DNA of 48,326 nt from CAYXZO01 sp964469505 (lineage in GTDB: Bacteria > Fidelibacterota > UBA8477 > JABMPR01): positions 1 through 48,326 of the forward strand of contig CAYXZO010000014.1 in NCBI GenBank assembly GCA_964469505.1. Direction: 5' to 3'. The notes beneath the pieces are model-generated. The model was not told the origin of the DNA, made no database searches, and saw only the letters and a list, made by a program, of their open reading frames with translations. A program made the translations under genes and the position numbers. Below are positions 33,794 to 41,871 of this stretch, piece after piece (the stretch's first letter is position 1; every line of letters begins with the position of its first letter).

Positions 33794-36766
33794 TTAGTTA
33801 ACCTTCCGGGGTTTCAGAATAACTCCCCGGCCTTTATGGCCATCTATCTGGATGAAGAAGGGGTCATCGGAGTGCAGGTGTTTCAGAAAACGAGATTCAC
33901 TCGCTACCGGGGCGTTATTCAGCCACTCCCAATCAATATGAGTGTTATAGTATTTCGGCGGGACAGTGAAATAAGCTAACCCTAAGGAGGTTATGTTTTG
34001 GAAGAAATGGCTACCAAAGGATGGATCTACATAGAAATCGGGCAATCCGACCTCTACGATGCAGCGTACAAATGAAATATCATTCCATTTAACGGGAATC
34101 CCCAAGAGGGGGTCTGCGCTTCCCCAGCGGCCGGGTCCGATCAGCAAATAGGGCTTATCGGCGCCCAGATATTGGTTCAGCTCACGTATTTCACTGACTA
34201 TCTGTTCGGTGTATTTGACTTCGAATGCGTCCGGTTTCACGAATACTAAATCGCGGATCGTGCGGTTTATTCCGTGACCTAAACAGATATCACTCTGACA
34301 TAGGAACCGGTGTTTGGGTATGTGATCGGCGTCGGGTAATTCCCTCCGTTCATAGCTCACCATGGGTCTGATTTGCAGCAGGTAAAATTCAGCCGGTTCC
34401 TTGCGGTTCAGAGAAACGTTGGCGGCGAATTCCACTTCCACATCGCAGCCCATACCAACTTTACCCATGTGAATCACGTCCCGCAGAATTTCGGCCAGCG
34501 GGAAAACCCTCCATTTAAGAATATTGGCAAAGGTCACTACCCGGGGCCCCGGTTCCATTAAGGATTCCCGGAAATTGCGGTCGTCGAAAGAATAAACACT
34601 ACCCACCAGTTCGAGAGTGCCATGCTTTTCCGCTTCCCGCAGATCAAGGCGCACCAGGGTGGAAGTTTCACCGGTGGTCAGGTCGATATTTTCCGGATTT
34701 TCCATAGAGAGAGCCCAGAAATGGGATTGTGAATTGCGAATGATGGACTTTTCATCGAAGAACTGGGGGAGAACCTCCGGCATGCGGGGACAGAAACGCA
34801 GGGCTTTTTCACCAGAAACCACGGTACGTCCTAACCCCAGTGCCACCGTGGCCAGCCCATCTTCCCGTCGCATGCGATCCTGGGGGTAGTAATTATGGGA
34901 TTGGACAATGCCGGCAAAGCTGGGATAAAAAACGTTCCCGTACCGCTTGCCGATCAAGTGCTGGACAACCACACCCATTTTTTCATCCTCCGGGCGATTG
35001 CCGGTGGATTGCATGTACGCCTGGGCTTCCATGTGATAGGTGGAGGCATATACCAGCTTAATGGCATCCAGCAGTTGCTTGGTGCGCAGGTCAAGATCCT
35101 CCGCGTTGTTGGGCAGCATGAAAGTACTGTAGACCCCGGCGAAAGGTTCGAAGAGGGAATCTTCCAACAAGCTTGAAGAGCGCACCGCCAGCGGGGCTTT
35201 ATGAAAGCTCAGGTAAGTACGGATTAGGCTGGTAAATTCCTCATCGAAGGTGCCGGCTAGAAAAAGTTCATCAATCTCCTGGTTGGTACTGACCCCCAAT
35301 AGCTTTTCCCCCAGGTGATTCCGCTCCACGAAATCATCATAAATCTCGGTGCCGATTACGGCGAAGTTGGGAATAGAGATGTTGATATTAGGGTATCGAC
35401 CCACGAAGTCGAAACGTTGGATATGGCTGATAAGAAAAGCCAGTCCCCGAGCCTTCCCCCCTAAGGAACCGCCACCGAAACGTACATAACGGATTTCCGG
35501 ATCGTATGCTTCAGGATCAAAATAGGCTATGGTCGTTTTATACTGGGAAATTCGTTGCTGGTGCACCAAATCCAGGATGGTGTCACGGAGCTGTTCCCAA
35601 TCTTCAAAATCATCCACCTGTAGGGGTTTGAGGACATCGGCCAGTTCAAAATAGCCTCGCACCGCCAGCCAATTGGAGAAGTGATCTCGGCGCGCATGGT
35701 ACCAGATACTTTGAGCGGGAACGACTTTCAAGGCCTCTTCCAGTTCCCGTAGATCCCGGGCTCGTGCAATCTCGCGCTTATCGGGAGAGCTGAAAATCAG
35801 GTCTCCAAATCCACAATGATTAATCACGAACTCTCTTAGCCTCTGGACCAACTGGGGCGAACCTTTGTCCAGGAAGTAAGCATTTACTTCCCTTGCTAAA
35901 GTGATGTTTTCCCGATCCATGGACTGCAGCATCATGGGGACACTGGGGGTACGCTGACTAACTATTTTCAAGAAACGAATTCCGCTTTGAGGGTCCATCT
36001 GCTTGTGGCGTGGATACCGGACATCACTTATCACAGCCAGAATGTTGTTCTGGTATTTCTCATAAAACTCGAGGGCTTCTTCGAAAGTTGAAGCCAGCAG
36101 AATCTTAGGCCGCGAGCGCATGCGGTACATGCGCAGCTCATCGGTGTATTCTTTCTTCATCAAGTTGTATGTGGTCTTGATGATGATGCGGTAGATTGCC
36201 GGCAAGAACAGCGAATAAAAGCGGGGTGAATCCTCTACCACAATTATGGCCCGGGCTCCGCCCTGGAGAATATCCCGGGGGGCGTTACGCCGATCCTCGA
36301 TATATTTGTTGATAGCGGTAAAAAGGGCTGAATCCCCCATCCAGTAAAAAACTTTATCGATGCCCTCTTCACTGGAGGATTGGGATCTTATCCATTCATG
36401 TTCACGAGCATTGGCAGCTAACAGAATGACCGGGATTCCTGGATAACGTTCTTGTACCAAACGACCGAACCGGTACGGGTTCATGTCGGCGATGCGTGCC
36501 ATAGTGATGATCAGGTCGTACCTGATCTGACTCAAGCGTTCCAGTGCATGTTGTGCCGTGGAAACGCGTGTGACCCGCGGCGGGCTGGAGAGATTCATAT
36601 CCTGGTATTCGGTGAACAGCAATTCCCCCAGCCGTCCATCTTCTTCTAGTTTGAAGGCGTCGTACAGACTGGATACGATCAGGATTTCATGAATTCTGAA
36701 TTGCATCAGATTATGGTATGACAGCTTGCGGCGGATTGGAATGGCCTGGCTAGTTTGGGTCTCCAT
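33794..36766 (-). CDS. PPDK N-terminal (PEP/pyruvate-binding) domain protein with two receiver-like domains
   Basis: This is a 990-aa cytoplasmic protein. Residues about 25-155 form a degenerate receiver-like domain. Residues about 170-310 form a second one with acidic pair 'IIVVEDSPRF' (about 172-181), phosphoacceptor candidate in 'AVISDVRYPR' (about Asp248) and Lys in 'YFLDKGS' (about 299). From about 435 comes the ATP-grasp domain of pyruvate phosphate dikinase: 'GGGSLGGKARGLAFLI', 'APLAVRSSSLLEDSLFEPFA' and 'YLLQIRPM'. The C-terminal part has 'LIGPGRWGSADPLLGIPV'. The swivelling phospho-His and PEP/pyruvate barrel domains of true PPDK are absent, so the reaction is unknown. The ATG has GGGAGC upstream. 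It is divergent from the alanine dehydrogenase-like gene. Confidence 0.82.
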   Translation of the reverse strand: METQTSQAIPIRRKLSYHNLMQFRIHEILIVSSLYDAFKLEEDGRLGELLFTEYQDMNLSSPPRVTRVSTAQHALERLSQIRYDLIITMARIADMNPYRFGRLVQERYPGIPVILLAANAREHEWIRSQSSSEEGIDKVFYWMGDSALFTAINKYIEDRRNAPRDILQGGARAIIVVEDSPRFYSLFLPAIYRIIIKTTYNLMKKEYTDELRMYRMRSRPKILLASTFEEALEFYEKYQNNILAVISDVRYPRHKQMDPQSGIRFLKIVSQRTPSVPMMLQSMDRENITLAREVNAYFLDKGSPQLVQRLREFVINHCGFGDLIFSSPDKREIARARDLRELEEALKVVPAQSIWYHARRDHFSNWLAVRGYFELADVLKPLQVDDFEDWEQLRDTILDLVHQQRISQYKTTIAYFDPEAYDPEIRYVRFGGGSLGGKARGLAFLISHIQRFDFVGRYPNINISIPNFAVIGTEIYDDFVERNHLGEKLLGVSTNQEIDELFLAGTFDEEFTSLIRTYLSFHKAPLAVRSSSLLEDSLFEPFAGVYSTFMLPNNAEDLDLRTKQLLDAIKLVYASTYHMEAQAYMQSTGNRPEDEKMGVVVQHLIGKRYGNVFYPSFAGIVQSHNYYPQDRMRREDGLATVALGLGRTVVSGEKALRFCPRMPEVLPQFFDEKSIIRNSQSHFWALSMENPENIDLTTGETSTLVRLDLREAEKHGTLELVGSVYSFDDRNFRESLMEPGPRVVTFANILKWRVFPLAEILRDVIHMGKVGMGCDVEVEFAANVSLNRKEPAEFYLLQIRPMVSYERRELPDADHIPKHRFLCQSDICLGHGINRTIRDLVFVKPDAFEVKYTEQIVSEIRELNQYLGADKPYLLIGPGRWGSADPLLGIPVKWNDISFVRCIVEVGLPDFYVDPSFGSHFFQNITSLGLAYFTVPPKYYNTHIDWEWLNNAPVASESRFLKHLHSDDPFFIQIDGHKGRGVILKPRKVN

Positions 36767-36794
36767 GAAAGCTCCCCTTTTCAGATGTTGGCTA

Positions 36795-36823
36795 TAAAAT
36801 GTAAATTGAAAATGCTATGTCAA
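36795..36823 (-). promoter_or_regulatory. candidate promoter for the receiver-PPDK gene
   Basis: On the minus strand a perfect TTGACA (36823-36818) is followed after 17 nt by ATTTTA (36800-36795), or after 18 nt by TTTTAT. Transcription would start about 20 nt before the gene. Confidence 0.45.
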
Positions 36824-36856
36824 AGGCCCATCTACATTACCTTGCTGGCATATTGT

Positions 36857-36884
36857 TTGTTCCCTAACAGCCGAAATGTATAGT
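36857..36884 (+). promoter_or_regulatory. candidate promoter for the alanine dehydrogenase-like gene
   Basis: TTGTTC (36857-36862) and TATAGT (36879-36884) are spaced by 16 nt, ending 23 nt before the ATG. The divergent arrangement with the minus-strand promoter leaves about 35 nt between the two boxes, room for a shared regulator. Confidence 0.4.
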
Positions 36885-36907
36885 ACTCAAACAAAAGGAT
36901 ATAGGAT

Positions 36908-37873
36908 ATGGATTTTGGTATTGTTCATGAATCCCGTTTGAATGAAAAACGGGTAGCCCTTACACCCGGTGCGGCTTCGGTACTGATCCGCCGGGGACAT
37001 CGGGTATATCTGGAATCGGGCGCGGGAGAAGCCAGTGGCTTTAGCGACCAGGATTATCTGGATTATGGAGTCCAGCTGGTTTATAGTCACGAGGAGATTT
37101 ACCGGCGCTCCGACGTAATCCTAAAGATTCTCCCTTTGACCTTAGAATCCCTGGAGTACATGCGGGAAGGACAGGCGGTCTTCGCCTTCCAACACATGGC
37201 CATTGCTCCCCGTGAACTAGTACTTCAATTGTTGGAACGTAAAATAACCGTTTTCGGGTTGGAGATAATTGAAAGGGGAGATGGCGAGCGTCCCTTATTA
37301 GCTGCCATGGGAGAAATCGTTGGACGGATGGCGCCGATTATTGCNNNNNNNNNNNNNNNNNNNNNNNNNNNNNNNNNNNNNNNNNNNNNNNNNNNNNNNN
37401 NNNNNNNNNNNNNNNNNNNNNNNNNNNNNNNNNNNNNNNNNNNNCGGGTAAACATCAATAAGGTAATGCAGTTCGCTGATGTTTTCATCGCGGCAATTCT
37501 CAAGCGGGGACAAAAAACGCCCCATCTGATCACCAGAGAAATGATCAGCCGCATGAAACCCATGTCGGTCTATATCGACTTCTCCATTGACGAAGGTGGA
37601 GTTAGTGAAACTAGTCGGCCCACTACTTTGGCGGATCCAGTTTACATTGAGGAAAATGTTATCCATTTTTGTGTACCCAATGTAGGAGCCGGGGTCAGTC
37701 GCACTGCTTCGCGGGCTCTTTCTAATATTTTAGTCGGGTTTCTGAGCGAAATCGCCGATAGTGGGGTAGATGAAGCCATCGCTCATAACCCCGCTTTGAA
37801 GCGCGGTTTGTACACTTACGGGGGAAGGTGTATGCAGGACGTAATCTGTGAACTATTCGATATAAAAGGCTGA
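36908..37873 (+). CDS. alanine dehydrogenase-like protein (divergent paralog, interrupted by assembly gap)
   Basis: The reading frame runs through a 100-N gap (37345-37444). The N-terminal AlaDH/PNT domain is clear ('VHESRLNEKRVALTPGAASV', Arg15; 'EGQAVFAFQHMAIA', His96). The C-terminal part has 'YIDFSIDEGGVSETSRPTT', equivalent to the alanine dehydrogenase Asp region. However, the catalytic Lys75 position is Leu (ILKILP), so canonical alanine deamination is doubtful. The NAD-binding GxGxxG segment falls in the gap. Against the ald at 15212 about 43 residues are missing beyond the 34 placeholders, so the true gap is probably about 230 nt. AAAAGGAT precedes the ATG. The CoA-transferase gene follows 3 nt after the stop. 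Confidence 0.8.
   Translation: MDFGIVHESRLNEKRVALTPGAASVLIRRGHRVYLESGAGEASGFSDQDYLDYGVQLVYSHEEIYRRSDVILKILPLTLESLEYMREGQAVFAFQHMAIAPRELVLQLLERKITVFGLEIIERGDGERPLLAAMGEIVGRMAPIIXXXXXXXXXXXXXXXXXXXXXXXXXXXXXXXXXXRVNINKVMQFADVFIAAILKRGQKTPHLITREMISRMKPMSVYIDFSIDEGGVSETSRPTTLADPVYIEENVIHFCVPNVGAGVSRTASRALSNILVGFLSEIADSGVDEAIAHNPALKRGLYTYGGRCMQDVICELFDIKG
37345..37444. other. assembly gap (100 N) in the alanine dehydrogenase-like gene
   Basis: There are exactly 100 undetermined bases. Alignment by eye to the complete ald indicates that the missing sequence, including the Rossmann nucleotide-binding loop, is longer than 100 nt. Confidence 0.95.
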
Positions 37874-37876
37874 GCT

Positions 37877-39166
37877 ATGTTGCAACAATATCGCAAGAAA
37901 ATATTCACCCCTGATGAGGCCCTGGAAGTGGTTAAGTCAGGTGACCATGTATACATCCATCCCGGCGCAGCGACGCCCAAGATTTTGGTAAATGCACTGA
38001 GTAGGCGCTTAAAAGAGCTGGAAAACGTGACCATTCTCCACATAATGACTTTTGGGGAAGCCCCCTACGCGGCACCGGAGATGGCGGCTCACTGCCGGGT
38101 GAGTTCTCTTTTCACCGGCGCCAACCTGCGCCAAGCGGTCAATGAGGGGCGGGCCGATTGGACTCCCATTTTCCTATCTGAAATCCCGGCCCTGTTTCGC
38201 AATCGCTCTCTGCCGGTGGATGTGGCCCTGATCCATGTTAGCCCACCGGATGAGCACGGATTCTGCAGTTTTGGGGTAGGGGTGGAAATCACCCAGGCTG
38301 CAGCCAAAGCGGCCAAAACCATCATTGCCCTGGTGAACAGACAGATGCCCCGGGTCCACGGTGATAATTTCATCCACATCTCCAAACTTGATCGGATTGT
38401 GGAAGCCGATATGCCGGTATATGAACTACCCCGGTTGGAGCTTTCTGAAATGCATATGAGAATCGGTCGGAACATTGCTGATCTGATCAAGGATGGAGCT
38501 ACATTACAAATGGGTATTGGCGGCATTCCCGATGCTACGCTTCATTATTTAAAGGATAAAAAGGACCTGGGCATTCACACGGAGATGTTTAGCGATGGAG
38601 TAGTGGAACTTACTGAAAAAGGGATAATAAACGGAGAGAGGAAGACCCTTCACCCCGGTAAGGTGGTAGCTAGTTTCGTCATGGGTACTAAGTACGTGTA
38701 TGATTTTATTGCAGATAATCCCTTCATTGAGTTTCATCCTTCGGATTATGTCAACGACCCATTCATCATTGCGAAAAACGACAATATGGTGGCTATCAAC
38801 TCGGCCATTGAAGTGGACTTGACTGGACAAGTCTGTGCTGATTCAATCGGACATAAGAATTATTCGGGCATCGGCGGACAGGTGGATTTCATCAGGGGTG
38901 CCGCCCACAGCAAGAACGGCAAACCGATAATTGCTTTACCCTCCACTGCTAAGAAAGGAACTGTTTCCCGAATAGTTGCCGAACTGAGGCCCGGGGCAGC
39001 GGTGACCACCAGCCGGGGAGATGTCCACTATATCGTTACGGAATACGGCGTAGCACAGCTTCATGGAAAATGTCTGCGGGAAAGGGCTCAACAGTTGATT
39101 AATATTGCCCATCCCAAATTCCGTGATGAACTCAAATTCCAGGCTAAAAAGATCGGACTGATCTGA
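37877..39166 (+). CDS. acetyl-CoA hydrolase/transferase family (4-hydroxybutyrate CoA-transferase-like)
   Basis: This 429-aa enzyme moves CoA between acyl groups through a glutamyl-CoA thioester. The N-terminal CoA-transferase fold has 'SGDHVYIHPGAATPKILVNAL' and 'HVSPPDEHGFCSFGVGVEIT'. The C-terminal half has 'LQMGIGGIPDATLHYL', then 'LGIHTEMFSDGVVEL', whose Glu236 sits at the position of the catalytic Glu of 4-hydroxybutyrate CoA-transferase. 'YSGIGGQVDFIRGA' and 'YIVTEYGVAQLHGK' follow. It is most like the Cat2/AbfT branch. The real acyl substrate (acetate, propionate, butyrate, 4-hydroxybutyrate) cannot be read from the sequence. Coupled to the preceding gene, it suggests amino-acid or organic-acid fermentation. 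Confidence 0.9.
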   Translation: MLQQYRKKIFTPDEALEVVKSGDHVYIHPGAATPKILVNALSRRLKELENVTILHIMTFGEAPYAAPEMAAHCRVSSLFTGANLRQAVNEGRADWTPIFLSEIPALFRNRSLPVDVALIHVSPPDEHGFCSFGVGVEITQAAAKAAKTIIALVNRQMPRVHGDNFIHISKLDRIVEADMPVYELPRLELSEMHMRIGRNIADLIKDGATLQMGIGGIPDATLHYLKDKKDLGIHTEMFSDGVVELTEKGIINGERKTLHPGKVVASFVMGTKYVYDFIADNPFIEFHPSDYVNDPFIIAKNDNMVAINSAIEVDLTGQVCADSIGHKNYSGIGGQVDFIRGAAHSKNGKPIIALPSTAKKGTVSRIVAELRPGAAVTTSRGDVHYIVTEYGVAQLHGKCLRERAQQLINIAHPKFRDELKFQAKKIGLI

Positions 39167-39242
39167 TAGGAGATATAAGCGCGTTATTATCGATGGAGAA
39201 GCTGCGGTACCAGGCTTGCGCATTTAGAATCGGCGACTAGTT

Positions 39243-39300
39243 TACCGGTATCTTAAACATACCGGTCGCAGCAATTCAGGCCGGTAACCGGCATCTTGGG
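39243..39300. promoter_or_regulatory. CCGGTA-rich inverted repeats upstream of the universal stress protein
   Basis: ACCGGTAT (39244-39251) pairs with ATACCGGT (39259-39266), and each arm is itself built on the ACCGGT palindrome. A further near-palindrome GCCGGTAACCGGC lies about 15 nt downstream. No T run follows, so this is not an intrinsic terminator. It could be a regulator-binding array or an RNA hairpin in the leader. The rest of 39167-39347 shows only the uspA ribosome site. Confidence 0.4.
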
Positions 39301-39347
39301 GTGGTAACCCTCAGGGGTCGGAAAGCTTTTATCGAAAGGGGAGAGGT

Positions 39348-39803
39348 ATGTTTGATAAGATCCTTTTCGCCACCGATTTTTCGGAATCGGCCCACTTTGC
39401 CTTCGATTATGCGCTGGATTTGACGCAGCGCTATAATGCGCCCCTCCTAATCGTGCACGTGGCTGAACCGTTGGTGGCCCCACTGGATCTGGCCTGGGGT
39501 ACTTTGAATTTACCGGAAATCGAAAAGCAGGTACAGGACTATGCGCGGGAAAACCTTGATAAACTAAAAGCTGAAGTCCCGGAAGGAATTGCAGTTGAAA
39601 CTCATCTATTGGTGGGCAAACCCTGGCGGGAAATCGTGCGCTTCGCCAAGGAACAAAAAGTCGATCTGATTGTAGTCGCCACTCACGGCCAAAGCGGTTT
39701 TTCCCATGCCCTGTACGGCTCCACTGCGGAAAAGATTGTACGCAAGGCCTATTGCGCCGTTCTAACCGTGCGGCATCCGGAAGTTGAATTTGAGATGCCT
39801 TGA
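39348..39803 (+). CDS. universal stress protein (UspA family)
   Basis: This single-domain Usp has 151 aa. It opens 'MFDKILFATDFSESAHFAFD', with the typical strand and Asp that contacts adenine. It carries the ATP-binding signature G-x2-G-x9-G-S/T as 'GQSGFSHALYGSTAEKIV' (about 114-131), followed by 'CAVLTVRHPE'. ATP-binding Usps form dimers and respond to starvation, redox or membrane stress. A strong GGGGAGAGG ribosome site precedes the ATG. It stands alone between the CoA-transferase and the antiporter, each about 150-180 nt away. Confidence 0.94.
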   Translation: MFDKILFATDFSESAHFAFDYALDLTQRYNAPLLIVHVAEPLVAPLDLAWGTLNLPEIEKQVQDYARENLDKLKAEVPEGIAVETHLLVGKPWREIVRFAKEQKVDLIVVATHGQSGFSHALYGSTAEKIVRKAYCAVLTVRHPEVEFEMP

Positions 39804-39872
39804 AGATTGGGTTTTTAGGTTAAGAAATCTCCGTTAGTTCCGATAGTAAAAGTAAATGCATTTCTCTCGTAG

Positions 39873-39935
39873 GGCGTTGGTAATCAAAGGATTGCGGGGA
39901 CCTGCGAGGGACGTTGATATTGAGGTTTGAACGCC
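39873..39935 (+). promoter_or_regulatory. candidate structured leader of the NhaD antiporter mRNA
   Basis: GGCGTT (39873-39878) can pair with AACGCC (39930-39935), enclosing two small hairpins (AATC-AAAG-GATT and CCT-GCG-AGG), a multibranch layout. It ends just before the AAAGGG ribosome site and the ATG at 39955, the usual place for a translational riboswitch. Ion-responsive riboswitches (Na+, Li+) are known upstream of antiporter genes, but I cannot match this sequence to a known class. Confidence 0.3.
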
Positions 39936-39954
39936 AAGTGAAAGGGCAAAACTC

Positions 39955-41433
39955 ATGAGAGTGCTTCTGTCCTGCCTGTTTGTTCTATCCTTGGGCTTCC
40001 AGACTCAACTGCTGGCACAACACGAGGGCTCAATTACCACCAAGGCTGATACAGTGGTGCAAATGGAGAATACCGCTGAAATGGCTGCTACGGAAGAAGA
40101 GAGTGTACCGCCAATCTGGTTAGTTATTCCATTTATGCTCTTGTTAGTGCTGATTGCCATCGGACCGCTATTCTTTCCCCATTTCTGGGAGCACCATTAC
40201 CCCAAAATATCCCTAGGTTTGGGGGGTTTGGTGGTGCTGTATTATCTGTTGGCCATACCCCATGGCACCCATGCCATGAGCCACACGCTTGAAGAGTACA
40301 TCTCTTTTATGGCGCTGTTGACAGCGCTGTTTGTGGCCGCTGGCGGGATTCTGATTCAGATCGATAGACCTGGACGTCCCTTGTTGAACGGCGCCATCCT
40401 CTTTTTTGCCGCCATCCTTTCCAACTTAATTGGGACCACCGGGGCTTCCATGCTCATGATTAGACCTTATATGCGGGTAAATGAGGGGCGGTTGAAACCA
40501 TTTCATATCATCATATTTATCTTTATCGTGAGCAACATAGGTGGAGGACTGACCCCAATTGGAGATCCACCCCTTTTTATGGGGTTTTTAAAAGGGGTAC
40601 CATTCTTCTGGGTTATCGGCCATGTTTGGCATATCTGGTTGGTGACGATCCTATTGATCATCGGGCTACTGATGTGGTTTGATAGTCGCATAATCAGTGC
40701 CGCATCTCATCGAGAGTATTCGGGCACAATCAAATTTAAGGGGCTGAAAAATGCGGGCTATTTGGCGATTGTGATTATTGCCGTTTTCCTGGATCCGGCG
40801 GTAATCAGCGGTTTCCCCAGCTTGCAGGAGTATCTACATGTACCATTCGGTATCCGGGAAGTAATCATGTTCACCGTGGCCTGGCTTGCTTATAAGACTG
40901 CCGACCCCGAAGCTCTGAAAGGGAATGAGTTTAATTTCGAACCAATTAAAGAAGTAGCTTTCCTTTTCGCCGGGATTTTCGCAACCATGGTCCCCGCTCT
41001 CCAGCTCATTGCTGATTATGCCCACCAACACGCCGGATCGTTCACGGTCTCTAAGTTTTACTGGTTTACCGGAGGGCTTTCGGGCGTTCTGGATAACACC
41101 CCCACATACTTGAATTTTCTTGCAGGCGCTCTAGGAAAGTTTGGTCTATCGATCAATAGTCTGGAAGAAGTAAGGCATTTCGCGGCGGGTGCGGTGACTT
41201 CACCTGTTCCTGGAGACGTGTCCTCTGCCGTTTATCTTGTAGCGATAAGTGTGGCCGCAGTGTTCTTCGGAGCCATGACCTATATCGGCAATGCGCCCAA
41301 TTTCATGGTGAAAAATATCGCCGAACAAATGGGAGTGAACGTCCCCACCTTTTTGGGGTATGTATTTAAATATTCACTCCCCATTTTAATTCCCATCTTT
41401 ACAGTTATTTGGTTATTGTTCTTCAATTATTAA
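39955..41433 (+). CDS. nhaD: NhaD-type Na+/H+ antiporter
   Basis: This 492-aa inner-membrane antiporter belongs to the ion transporter superfamily and exports Na+ (or Li+) in exchange for protons. An N-terminal hydrophobic signal-like segment (1-22, ending LLAQ) precedes a polar stretch of about 35 residues (QMENTAEMAATEEES) and then about 11-12 membrane helices. Family motifs are all present: 'NLIGTTGASMLMIRPYMR', 'SNIGGGLTPIGDPPLFMGF', 'GGLSGVLDNTPTYLNFL' and 'GAMTYIGNAPNFMVKNIA'. It is followed 12 nt later by a small unknown gene. Together with trkH it points to Na+/K+ homeostasis in a saline or alkaline habitat, which is inference. Confidence 0.9.
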   Translation: MRVLLSCLFVLSLGFQTQLLAQHEGSITTKADTVVQMENTAEMAATEEESVPPIWLVIPFMLLLVLIAIGPLFFPHFWEHHYPKISLGLGGLVVLYYLLAIPHGTHAMSHTLEEYISFMALLTALFVAAGGILIQIDRPGRPLLNGAILFFAAILSNLIGTTGASMLMIRPYMRVNEGRLKPFHIIIFIFIVSNIGGGLTPIGDPPLFMGFLKGVPFFWVIGHVWHIWLVTILLIIGLLMWFDSRIISAASHREYSGTIKFKGLKNAGYLAIVIIAVFLDPAVISGFPSLQEYLHVPFGIREVIMFTVAWLAYKTADPEALKGNEFNFEPIKEVAFLFAGIFATMVPALQLIADYAHQHAGSFTVSKFYWFTGGLSGVLDNTPTYLNFLAGALGKFGLSINSLEEVRHFAAGAVTSPVPGDVSSAVYLVAISVAAVFFGAMTYIGNAPNFMVKNIAEQMGVNVPTFLGYVFKYSLPILIPIFTVIWLLFFNY

Positions 41434-41445
41434 GGAGGACCGATA

Positions 41446-41835
41446 ATGGCACGTAAAATCCAGGAGACATTGGAGAATAATCATAAAGGATTCGTCCGGC
41501 TTAATTCAATTTATTTACCCTTTCATTTTGAATTGATAAGTGTTTGGATAGGAAAAGAGATGTCCCTCTTAGATGTACCCGAACAAATAGCTGATTTTAC
41601 GCCGGGAAGTGATGTGGCTATTCGCGAAGGTGAACATTACACCAATATCGTTCTGCGGAAGCATAAGAATCTACAGAGAGAATACGGACATTACCGGGGA
41701 CATGTTGTTCTTTGCTGTGCTGAAAAGGGATCAGATATCTTCAATCCTGAGAATCGCTACTTCCTGAAACTCAGTTTCCGTGATGATTCGGACGAAGTGC
41801 AAATTGAGAAAGTCACCGATCCTTTCAACTTGTAA
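41446..41835 (+). CDS. hypothetical protein (129 aa)
   Basis: I do not recognise this protein. It has 129 aa, no signal peptide or membrane helix, and mixed alpha/beta character: 'KGFVRLNSIYLPFHFELISV', 'SDVAIREGEHYTNIVLRKHK', 'YRGHVVLCCAEKG' and 'RYFLKLSFRDDSDEVQIEKV'. It has an ideal ribosome site (AAGGAGG, 7 nt before the ATG) and follows the antiporter by 12 nt, so it is a genuine gene probably co-transcribed with it. A cytoplasmic regulatory or accessory role for the antiporter is possible but unproven. Confidence 0.6.
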   Translation: MARKIQETLENNHKGFVRLNSIYLPFHFELISVWIGKEMSLLDVPEQIADFTPGSDVAIREGEHYTNIVLRKHKNLQREYGHYRGHVVLCCAEKGSDIFNPENRYFLKLSFRDDSDEVQIEKVTDPFNL

Positions 41836-41871
41836 ATGCTGTCTGTGATCATATCCTGAGCATAGGTACCG

